A stretch of 18,367 bases of DNA, from positions 1 to 18,367 of the forward strand of contig JBNGDI010000045.1 in the NCBI GenBank assembly GCA_049975425.1. Reading direction: 5' to 3'. The notes beneath the pieces are model-generated. The model saw only the letters and a program-made list of their open reading frames with translations, had not been told where the DNA came from and made no database searches. Each line of letters begins with the position of its first letter. Position 1 is the stretch's first letter. This document shows, piece by piece, positions 1 through 6,972 of the stretch. The translations under genes were made by a program, and so were the position numbers. The stretch is from HyVt-105 sp049975425. Lineage in GTDB: Bacteria; Bacteroidota; Bacteroidia; Bacteroidales; VadinHA17.

Positions 1-45
1 AAAATTAAAAACGGGCGCGCCTTATATTAGTACATAGCCAGTTAC

Positions 46-65
46 CTACGTAGTTGCCTACGTAG
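46..65 (-). terminator. Hairpin downstream of nadB, possible terminator
   Basis: Two copies of the 8-bp palindrome CTACGTAG (46-53 and 58-65) are separated by four bases. Read on the minus strand, transcription leaving nadB meets an 8-bp perfect stem closed by a GCAA loop, which is a GNRA-type tetraloop, three bases after the stop codon. No T-run follows directly; the nearest is TTTTT about 40 nt further on (6-10 read in reverse). It may be a terminator or a 3'-end stabilising hairpin. The same bases also form a 12-bp tandem direct repeat, so the arrangement could be coincidental. Confidence 0.35.
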
Positions 66-68
66 ATA

Positions 69-1649
69 TCAAAATTCTCTGGGTTCTCCGGGATGGGGAT
101 GATCGAGGGTATAATGCAACCCCCTGCTTTCCTTCATATCCTGCGCCATTCTGATCACCAGATACCCCACGTTGATCAAATTCCGGAGTTCACAAAGTCT
201 TTGTGACATGGTGGATTTCTGGTACAGATCCTCCGTTTCCCGGTAAATGATCTCCAGCCGGTTCAGGGCTCTTTTCAAACGCAGATCGGAACGTACGATT
301 CCCACATAATGGCTCATGATCAACTGGGTTTCCCGGAGATTCTGGGTGATGAGTACCATCTCCTCGGGATGTGTCGTCCCTTCGTCATCCCATGAGGGAA
401 CGTTCTCCTGTAAGGAACATTGATCAGCATGCCTGCGGGCATCCAGGGCGGCCCGGTGGGCAAACACAGCGGCTTCCATCAGCGAGTTGGAAGCCAGTCG
501 ATTGGCCCCGTGAAGCCCTGTGGAGGCACATTCTCCGATAGCATACAGGCGGCGTATGCTGGTCCGGCCGTCCCGGTCGGTTTGAATTCCTCCGCACAGA
601 TAATGGGCAGCAGGCACTACGGGAATCATATCCCGTTCCAGATGAATGCCCAGGCTACGGCACTTTCTATAGATTTTCGGGAAATGCCTCTTCACCCCTT
701 CCTGGTCCAGTTGGCGGCAATCCAGAAAAACAAAATCTTCCCCGCTGATTTTCATCTCCTGGTCGATGGCCCGTGCCACTATATCCCTGGGAGCAAGAGA
801 ACCACGCGGATCGTATTTTTTCATAAATGCTTCACCGGAAGCATTTTTCAGAACGGCCCCGTATCCCCGTAAGGCTTCTGTAATCAGGAAGGAAGGTCTC
901 TCTCCCGGATTGAATAGAGAAGTTGGATGAAACTGCACAAATTCCATGTTCTCAATGACTCCCTTGGCCCGGTATACCATGGCAATGCCGTCACCCGTTG
1001 CCACCGGAGGATTCGTGGTGGTATAATAAAGCTGCCCGATCCCACCTGTGGCCACCACGGTTATTTTCGCCAGGGCGGTAATCATCTGGTTATTTCTGAC
1101 ATTCAACAGATATGCTCCGTAACATTCTATATCCCGATGGTTACGTTTCACCAGCTTTCCCAGATGGTGCTGGGTAATCAGATCAACGGCAAAGTGGTTT
1201 TCCAGAATTTCAATATTCGGATGTTCCCTGGCTCTTTTCATCAGGGCTTTCTGAATGGCTTCCCCGGTATGGTCCCTGAAATGCCATATCCGGCGCTCCG
1301 AATGTCCTCCTTCCCTCGCCAGGTCAACAGCCCCGTTTTCATCCCGGTCAAACTCCACCCCCCATTCCATCAGTTCCCTGATCCGTTCAGGCGCCTCCCT
1401 GACTACCATTCGCACCACCTCTTCATTGCACAGGCCATCTCCGCATACCAGGGTGTCTTGAACATGCTTCTCAAAATTATCAGGAGGAACAGTTACCGCA
1501 GCAATGCCTCCCTGAGCATAGTACGTATTGGTTTCTTCAAGGGTAGATTTGGCTACCAAAAGCACCTTCCCGGTATCAGCCACTTTCAGGGCGAAACCCA
1601 GCCCGGCCAGTCCGGTGCCCAGCACCAGATAATCCGCTCTGTAAGTCAT
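69..1649 (-). CDS. nadB: L-aspartate oxidase
   Basis: NadB oxidises L-aspartate to iminoaspartate using FAD, the first step of de novo NAD synthesis in the cytoplasm; quinolinate synthase NadA normally uses the product. The 526-residue length fits the family. The N-terminus has the FAD-binding Rossmann loop GTGLAG (11-16). The succinate dehydrogenase/fumarate reductase flavoprotein fold is marked by TYYAQGGIAAV (about 42-52), the REGGHS substrate loop (112-117), TGGIGQLY (201-208), EFVQFHPT (236-243), APRDIVARA, HYLCGGI and GECASTGLHGANRLASNS. The last motif and the short helical C-terminal domain favour NadB over SdhA/FrdA. The ATG at 1649 is preceded at a suitable distance by AGGA. nadA and nadC are not in the window. 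The gene is transcribed divergently from glyQS, and a TATCTTTG box (1674-1681) lies just upstream. Confidence 0.96.
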   Translation of the reverse strand: MTYRADYLVLGTGLAGLGFALKVADTGKVLLVAKSTLEETNTYYAQGGIAAVTVPPDNFEKHVQDTLVCGDGLCNEEVVRMVVREAPERIRELMEWGVEFDRDENGAVDLAREGGHSERRIWHFRDHTGEAIQKALMKRAREHPNIEILENHFAVDLITQHHLGKLVKRNHRDIECYGAYLLNVRNNQMITALAKITVVATGGIGQLYYTTTNPPVATGDGIAMVYRAKGVIENMEFVQFHPTSLFNPGERPSFLITEALRGYGAVLKNASGEAFMKKYDPRGSLAPRDIVARAIDQEMKISGEDFVFLDCRQLDQEGVKRHFPKIYRKCRSLGIHLERDMIPVVPAAHYLCGGIQTDRDGRTSIRRLYAIGECASTGLHGANRLASNSLMEAAVFAHRAALDARRHADQCSLQENVPSWDDEGTTHPEEMVLITQNLRETQLIMSHYVGIVRSDLRLKRALNRLEIIYRETEDLYQKSTMSQRLCELRNLINVGYLVIRMAQDMKESRGLHYTLDHPHPGEPREF

Positions 1650-1673
1650 GCCATCCTAATTTCCATGAGAAAA

Positions 1674-1681
1674 CAAAGATA
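1674..1681 (-). promoter_or_regulatory. Candidate -7 promoter box for nadB
   Basis: Read on the minus strand the bases are TATCTTTG, a full match to the Bacteroidota -7 consensus TAnnTTTG. The box lies 24 nt before the nadB ATG, which implies a leader of roughly 15-20 nt. I could not find a matching TTTG-type -33 element at the usual 19-21 nt spacing, so the call rests on the -7 box and its position. Confidence 0.45.
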
Positions 1682-1785
1682 AAGAATCATACCGAATGAT
1701 CCGTATCCCGGAACCCTGCCCTGCTGTTTATTCTGAACGGCCGATCATTTTTTCCGCATATCCGGTAAAGACCGCATAAAGTTGT

Positions 1786-1793
1786 TATTTTTG
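1786..1793 (+). promoter_or_regulatory. Candidate -7 promoter box for glyQS and the downstream polysaccharide genes
   Basis: TATTTTTG fully matches the Bacteroidota -7 consensus TAnnTTTG and lies 26 nt before the glyQS ATG, giving a leader of about 20 nt. No clear TTTG -33 element is visible upstream, only a T-run at about 1748-1753. Because the next four genes follow with gaps of 6 nt or overlaps, this may be the main promoter for 1820-9104. Confidence 0.45.
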
Positions 1794-1819
1794 TCGCATC
1801 ATGTAAATCACCAGAGGAT

Positions 1820-3370
1820 ATGGCGCAGGAAGACCTTTTCAGAAAGCTCATCGCCCACTCAAAGGAATACGGGTTCATTTTCCCGTCAAGCGAAATATAC
1901 GACGGCCTGGGTGCTGTGTACGATTACGGCCCTTACGGTGTGGAACTGAAGAACAATATCAGAAAATACTGGTGGGATGCCATGGTCACCATGCATGAAA
2001 ACATTGTAGGCCTGGATGCGGCCATTTTTATGCATCCTGATGTATGGAAAGCTTCCGGCCATGTCACTGCTTTCAATGACCCCCTTATCGACAACAGGGA
2101 TTCCAAAAAACGTTACCGGGCCGATTCCCTTATTGAAGAATACCTGGAAAAACTTTCCGCTAAAATCGAAAAAGAGGTGGAAAAAGGCCGGAAACGTTTC
2201 GGTGAGGCATTCGACGAAAAAATGTTCCGGGAAACCAATCCCAGGGTGATTGCCCAGCGGGAAAAGTTCGACGAGATACACCACAGGTATGTTCAGGCAG
2301 CCGAAACGGAAGACCTGAAAGAACTGCGCCAGATCATTCTTGATTGCGAAATTGCCGATCCCGTTTCAGGCAGCCGGAACTGGACGGAAGTAAGAAAATT
2401 CAATCTGATGTTTGAAACCAGGCTTGGATCGGTAAGCGAGGATGCCAGCAGCATTTACCTGAGGCCTGAAACAGCCCAGGGAATTTTTGTGAATTTCCTG
2501 AATGTACAGAAATCAGCCCGGATGAAAATCCCTTTCGGTATTGCACAGAGCGGAAAAGCCTTCAGAAACGAAATTGTGGCCCGTCAGTTTATTTTCCGCA
2601 TGCGGGAATTCGAACAGATGGAAATGCAGTTTTTTGTCAGGCCCGGAGACGAAATGCACTGGTATAATATATGGAAAGAGCGGCGTATGAAATGGCACCG
2701 GAATGTTGTAAATCATCCCGGCAGGTTCCGGTTCCATGAACATGACAAGCTGGCCCATTATGCCAATGCGGCTTTCGATATTGAATACGAATTCCCCATC
2801 GGGTTTAAGGAGGTGGAAGGCATTCATTCCCGAACCGATTTCGACCTCACCCGGCACCAGGAATATTCAGGGAAAAAGCTGCAGTATTTCGATACGGAAT
2901 CCCGTGAAAGTTATGTGCCATATGTGGTGGAAACTTCGATCGGCCTGGACCGTACCTTCCTGCTGATCCTTTCCGATGCCTATGCAGAAGAAAAAGCACC
3001 CAGTGCCGAAGGAGAAATGGAAGACCGCACCGTACTGAAAATTCATCCCGTACTGGCTCCGGTAAAACTGGCCGTGCTGCCCCTGGTAAGAAAGGACGGT
3101 CTCCCTGAAATTGCCCGCAAAATTATGGACCGCGTACGGTTTGATTTCAACTGCCAGTACGATGAAAAAGACAGTATCGGCAGAAGGTACCGCCGGCAGG
3201 ATGCCATTGGCACACCTTTCTGCGTAACCGTTGATCACCAGACCACCGTTGATCAGACAGTAACATTGCGTGACAGAGATACCATGCAGCAGGACCGGAT
3301 CCCGGCAGAACGGATCAGAGAGTTGCTCGCGGAAAAGATCAGTTTCCGGAACCTGCTGGAAAGGATATGA
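1820..3370 (+). CDS. glyQS: Glycyl-tRNA synthetase, homodimeric type
   Basis: Charges tRNA-Gly with glycine in the cytoplasm. The 516 residues match the single-chain, alpha2-type enzyme rather than the two-subunit GlyQ/GlyS form. The N-terminus has the typical SSEIYDGLGAVYDYGP stretch (about 23-38). A class II catalytic core follows with RPETAQGIFVNF (about 213-224), motif 2 around FRNEIVARQFIFRMREFEQ, and motif 3 with GLDRTFLLIL. The C-terminal anticodon-binding domain starts near KLAVLPLVRK and includes YRRQDAIGTPFCVTVD. A weak purine-rich AGAGG sits very close to the chosen ATG; no earlier in-frame start is needed for a complete family N-terminus. The gene ends 6 nt before a glycosyltransferase gene, so it appears to head a polysaccharide operon, an odd partner for a tRNA synthetase. 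Confidence 0.97.
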   Translation: MAQEDLFRKLIAHSKEYGFIFPSSEIYDGLGAVYDYGPYGVELKNNIRKYWWDAMVTMHENIVGLDAAIFMHPDVWKASGHVTAFNDPLIDNRDSKKRYRADSLIEEYLEKLSAKIEKEVEKGRKRFGEAFDEKMFRETNPRVIAQREKFDEIHHRYVQAAETEDLKELRQIILDCEIADPVSGSRNWTEVRKFNLMFETRLGSVSEDASSIYLRPETAQGIFVNFLNVQKSARMKIPFGIAQSGKAFRNEIVARQFIFRMREFEQMEMQFFVRPGDEMHWYNIWKERRMKWHRNVVNHPGRFRFHEHDKLAHYANAAFDIEYEFPIGFKEVEGIHSRTDFDLTRHQEYSGKKLQYFDTESRESYVPYVVETSIGLDRTFLLILSDAYAEEKAPSAEGEMEDRTVLKIHPVLAPVKLAVLPLVRKDGLPEIARKIMDRVRFDFNCQYDEKDSIGRRYRRQDAIGTPFCVTVDHQTTVDQTVTLRDRDTMQQDRIPAERIRELLAEKISFRNLLERI

Positions 3371-3376
3371 TCCGAC

Positions 3377-4681
3377 ATGAAAAATGTCCTGATCCTGACA
3401 TACTACTGGCCACCCACCGGAGGAGCAGGAGTGCACCGCTGGCTGAAATTCGTGAAATACCTCCGTCGTTTTGGGTGGGAACCCATCGTATATACCCCGG
3501 AGAATCCCGAACCGCCGTTGCTGGATCCTTCCCTGGAAAAAGACATTCCTGAAGACATCACCATACTCAAAACCAGGATATGGGAACCCTATGCCCTCTA
3601 TAAAAAGTTTGTGGGCCGTTCCCCCGATGAGGGATTCCAGGCCGGTTTCCTTTCTGAAGAAAAAGTCCCGAAGGGCAAACAGGGTATTTCCGTGTGGATC
3701 AGGGGCAACTTTTTTATACCCGATGCCCGGAAATACTGGATCAGGCCTTCGGTAAAATACCTGACTGCCTATTTGAAAAAGTTCCCGGTGCAGGTACTGG
3801 TCTCCACCGGCCCTCCGCACAGCCTCCACCTCATCGGCCTGAAACTGAAACAGAAGCTGAACATCCCCTGGATAGCCGATTTCAGGGACCCATGGACCGG
3901 CATTGATTTCTATCCACGTCTGAAGCTGACGAAGGCCGCTGACCGGACACATCACCGGCTTGAAAAGCAGGTGATCAAGCAGGCCGATGCGGTAATCGCT
4001 GTCAGCGAGGGCATAAAAAACGACTTCCGGAAATACCGCGAAAACGGTATCCATGTCATTACCAACGGCTACGATCCGGAAGATATCCCCGCCCTTCCGG
4101 TGGAACCGGCAGAAGATTTCCTCATCTCCCACCTGGGATCGGTGAATGCCGACCGGAATCCTAACGCTTTCTGGAAAGTTCTGTCCAAATTTGTTCAGGA
4201 AAACCATGCATTCAAAAATCACCTGAAAATCCGCTTCATCGGGAAAACAGATATTACCGTAAGAGCAAGCATCCGGGAACACGGGCTCGAAAGCTATGTA
4301 GAACTTTCCCTTCCGGTGCCTCACGAACAGGTATTTACCCTGCTGAAGCAAAGCCGGTTATTGCTTTTACCCGTGAACCGGACACCGAACGCATCATCTA
4401 TCCTTACGGGAAAATTGTTTGAATACCTGGCTGCCGGGAGACCAATCCTGGGTATCGGACCTGAAGAAGGAGAAATGGCCCGTATCCTGGAAGAAACCGG
4501 AGCAGGCCGGATGTGTCACTGGGACAGGCCGGAATGCATCAGGTCATTTCTGGAAAAACTTTTCGAACAATACCTGGCCGGACAGCCACCTGCTGGACCG
4601 GTGAACACCGGAAAATATTCACGGGTGGAACTAACCCGAAAACTGGCGGAAATTCTTGACCAAACCGTTGACTTGTCATGA
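3377..4681 (+). CDS. Glycosyltransferase, GT-B fold, GT4-like
   Basis: Probably transfers a sugar from a nucleotide-sugar donor to a growing lipid-linked oligosaccharide at the inner face of the cytoplasmic membrane. The 434-residue protein opens with a first beta strand and glycine-rich loop, PPTGGAG (12-18), typical of the acceptor-binding half of GT4-like enzymes. In the C-terminal half, KLFEYLAAGRP with E349 followed by ILEETGAG (about 370) fits the donor-binding region. No signal peptide or transmembrane segment is evident. It starts 6 nt after glyQS and overlaps the next gene by ATGA, so translational coupling with wecB is likely. Donor and acceptor cannot be inferred. Its ILEETGAG segment is shared almost base for base with the glycosyltransferase at 5776, a conserved family motif. 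Confidence 0.85.
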   Translation: MKNVLILTYYWPPTGGAGVHRWLKFVKYLRRFGWEPIVYTPENPEPPLLDPSLEKDIPEDITILKTRIWEPYALYKKFVGRSPDEGFQAGFLSEEKVPKGKQGISVWIRGNFFIPDARKYWIRPSVKYLTAYLKKFPVQVLVSTGPPHSLHLIGLKLKQKLNIPWIADFRDPWTGIDFYPRLKLTKAADRTHHRLEKQVIKQADAVIAVSEGIKNDFRKYRENGIHVITNGYDPEDIPALPVEPAEDFLISHLGSVNADRNPNAFWKVLSKFVQENHAFKNHLKIRFIGKTDITVRASIREHGLESYVELSLPVPHEQVFTLLKQSRLLLLPVNRTPNASSILTGKLFEYLAAGRPILGIGPEEGEMARILEETGAGRMCHWDRPECIRSFLEKLFEQYLAGQPPAGPVNTGKYSRVELTRKLAEILDQTVDLS

Positions 4682-5769
4682 AAAAAATCATTTCTGTTGT
4701 AGGAGCACGTCCGAATTTTATGAAAATAGCCCCCCTGCACCGGGCCTTCCTCCCGCATGCCGGTGAGTTGATGCACAGGATCTGCCATACGGGACAGCAT
4801 TTCGATGAAAACATGTCGAAGATCTTCTTTGAGGAACTGGAACTTCCTCATCCTGATTTTTACCTGGGGGTGGGCAGTGGAAGTCATGCCGAACAAACCG
4901 CCCGCATCATGACCGGCTTTGAAAAAGTACTGCTGGTTGAAAAACCCGACCTGGTCGTGGTTCCGGGTGATGTGAATTCCACCATGGCTGCCAGTCTGGT
5001 GGCATCAAAAATGGGAATTCCCATCGCCCACATCGAAGCGGGTTTAAGAAGCTTCGACCGCACCATGCCCGAAGAAATCAACCGCATGGTAACCGACGTA
5101 CTGGCCGAATACCTGTTTGTAAGTGAGCCCAGCGGACTGACCAATCTCAGAAGAGAGGGGATTCCGGAAGAAAAAATATACCACGTGGGGAATATCATGA
5201 TCGACAGTCTGACCCATTACCTCCCCAAAACAGAAAAGTCAACCATTCTTCACAACCTGGGGTTGCAAGCCGGGGATTATGTGCTGGTCACCTTCCACCG
5301 GCCGAACAATGTGGATCTGGTGGTGAAACTGACCGAAGTGGTGAATTTCCTGAACCAACTTTCTGAAAGAAAGAAAGTGGTATTCCCGGTTCATCCCCGC
5401 ACCCGCATCAATCTGGAACAATACCGGCTGATCAGTAAGCTGGAACGCCGGGTTATCCTTACCGATCCCCTGGGATACATCGATTTCCTAACCCTTACCC
5501 GCCAGGCCTTGCTGGTTATTACCGACAGCGGGGGTATCCAGGAAGAAACCACCTGGCTGGGGGTTCCCTGCATCACGGTAAGGGACAATACCGAACGGCC
5601 GGTAACCGTTGATGAGGGGACCAATGTGCTGGCCGGAACCAATCTGAACCGGGTACAGGAACAGGCTATGGACAGGCTGCAGGGAAAAATAAAAAAAGGG
5701 AAAATCCCGGAATACTGGGATGGGAAAACAGCGAACAGGATTGTACAGATCCTTCTCAGTAAATTATAA
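4678..5769 (+). CDS. wecB: UDP-N-acetylglucosamine 2-epimerase (non-hydrolysing)
   Basis: Interconverts UDP-GlcNAc and UDP-ManNAc in the cytoplasm, supplying ManNAc-type residues for surface polysaccharide. The 363 residues match the non-hydrolysing family. Visible motifs are GARPNFMK (9-16), HTGQHFDENM (37-46), PGDVNST (97-102), HIEAGLRS with E120, PEEINR (131-136), FHRPNNVD (206-213), PVHPRTR with H239, and the UDP-binding DSGGIQEE (283-290) followed by TERPVT. The HRPNNVD form differs from the HRREN form of enteric WecB, as in one branch of the family. The ATG overlaps the preceding stop codon (ATGA). The usual follow-on enzyme, UDP-ManNAc dehydrogenase, is not in the window, so the product is either used directly or processed by enzymes encoded elsewhere. 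Confidence 0.93.
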   Translation: MKKIISVVGARPNFMKIAPLHRAFLPHAGELMHRICHTGQHFDENMSKIFFEELELPHPDFYLGVGSGSHAEQTARIMTGFEKVLLVEKPDLVVVPGDVNSTMAASLVASKMGIPIAHIEAGLRSFDRTMPEEINRMVTDVLAEYLFVSEPSGLTNLRREGIPEEKIYHVGNIMIDSLTHYLPKTEKSTILHNLGLQAGDYVLVTFHRPNNVDLVVKLTEVVNFLNQLSERKKVVFPVHPRTRINLEQYRLISKLERRVILTDPLGYIDFLTLTRQALLVITDSGGIQEETTWLGVPCITVRDNTERPVTVDEGTNVLAGTNLNRVQEQAMDRLQGKIKKGKIPEYWDGKTANRIVQILLSKL

Positions 5770-5775
5770 ACCGGC

Positions 5776-6972
5776 ATGAAACCTCGCCCGCCCAAAATAC
5801 TGATGGCCCTGGACCGGGAATTCCCCCCCGATGTGAGGGTGGAAAATGAGATGGAAAGCCTTCTGGAAAAAGGATTTGAAGTGCATCTGGCCTGTTACAC
5901 AAGAAAAGCCAGGCCCGTGGAAGACCACTGGAAAAATGCCGGAATTTTCAGGAAGCCCATTTCCACATTCTTTTACAAGAGCAGTGTGGGGGCCCTGAAA
6001 TTCCCGTTTTATTTTAACTTCTGGCGATCGTTCCTGGACAGGCTTTGCAGAAAAAACCGGTACGATGCAATGCATGTGCACGATCTTCCCCTGGCCCGGG
6101 TGGGGTGGGAAATGAAGATGAAATATGGCATGCCCCTGGTACTCGACCTGCATGAAAACTGGCCCGCTTTGCTGGATATTGCCGAACATACGCAGGGACT
6201 GTTGGGAAAGCTGCTTTCTTCCGGCAGGCAATGGAGGGAATATGAAAAAGAATACTGCCGGAAAGCAGACCGGGTGATCGTGGTGGTTGAGGAAGCGCAG
6301 GAACGTTTAACAAAAATGGGTGTTTCGGAGGACAAAATCTATGTGGTTCCGAATACACTGAATATCATAAATACAGAAGAACCACACAAAGAACCAGCCG
6401 AAGGAGAATTTATTGTGTTTTACGGGGGCGGCCTCAACAAACACCGAGGCCTGCAGGATATCATCGGAGCCATGCCACACGTGCTGAAACAAAACCCTGC
6501 CGTGAAACTCTGGATTGCAGGAGAGGGACGGTACCAAAGGAAACTGGAACGGCTTACCCGGAAATTCAGTCTGCAGAATCATGTGGTCTTTTTCGGATGG
6601 AAACCTTTCCGGGAAATGATGGAATTACTCAGGCGGGCACACACTGCCATCATTCCCCACATACCTTCAGAACATACCGATACCACTATTCCACACAAGC
6701 TTTTTCAATACATGTACCTGAGGAAACCGGTTATTGCCTCTGCCTGTATTCCTGTAAGAAGGATTCTGGAAGAAACGGGAGCAGGCCTTGTTTACCGGCA
6801 GTCCGAAAGCCATGAAATCGCACGGATCATTTTATCCCTCAGTGAAAATATTCACATCGCCAAAGAAATGGCAGAGAACGGTAGAAAAAGCGTTCTGGAG
6901 AAGTACAACTGGGAGAAAACCGTTCCAGCCCTGTACAGGTTATACGAATCACTGAAAATCGCATCACCATGA
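5776..6972 (+). CDS. Glycosyltransferase, family 4
   Basis: A 398-residue GT-B glycosyltransferase probably acting in the cytoplasm on a lipid-linked polysaccharide intermediate. The N-terminal half has a FPPDVRVENE loop (about 16-25), HVHD (100-103) and LDLHENW (123-129), which are typical acceptor-domain landmarks. The C-terminal half begins with FYGGGLNKHRGL (from about 215), continues with WIAGEG, then the donor-site region KLFQYMYLRKPVI (308-320) and ILEETGAG. Glutamine 311 stands where the upstream paralogue has glutamate 349; KLFQYM is a form I know from this subfamily, so it is not evidence of inactivity. It starts 6 nt after wecB and overlaps the next gene by ATGA. The sugar specificity is unknown. 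Confidence 0.88.
   Translation: MKPRPPKILMALDREFPPDVRVENEMESLLEKGFEVHLACYTRKARPVEDHWKNAGIFRKPISTFFYKSSVGALKFPFYFNFWRSFLDRLCRKNRYDAMHVHDLPLARVGWEMKMKYGMPLVLDLHENWPALLDIAEHTQGLLGKLLSSGRQWREYEKEYCRKADRVIVVVEEAQERLTKMGVSEDKIYVVPNTLNIINTEEPHKEPAEGEFIVFYGGGLNKHRGLQDIIGAMPHVLKQNPAVKLWIAGEGRYQRKLERLTRKFSLQNHVVFFGWKPFREMMELLRRAHTAIIPHIPSEHTDTTIPHKLFQYMYLRKPVIASACIPVRRILEETGAGLVYRQSESHEIARIILSLSENIHIAKEMAENGRKSVLEKYNWEKTVPALYRLYESLKIASP

Noticed and set aside
13..22. GC-rich GGCGCGCC palindrome near the left edge
   Set aside because: It is an isolated 8-bp palindrome with no loop, partner or conserved context; I see no reason to call it functional.
927..1682. Plus-strand open frame of 251 codons inside nadB
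   Set aside because: It is fully antisense to nadB, whose motifs are clear; the translation has no family resemblance.
2867..4351. Long minus-strand open frame (494 codons) across the end of glyQS and the first glycosyltransferase
   Set aside because: It lies antisense to two well-supported genes, shows no recognisable domain, and crosses their boundary. The base composition of the coding strands explains its openness.
4480..6795. Near-identical ILEETGAG-coding stretches in two glycosyltransferase genes as a possible recombination repeat
   Set aside because: The similarity is confined to a conserved donor-site motif of GT4-like enzymes, and the flanking DNA differs; it is a family feature.
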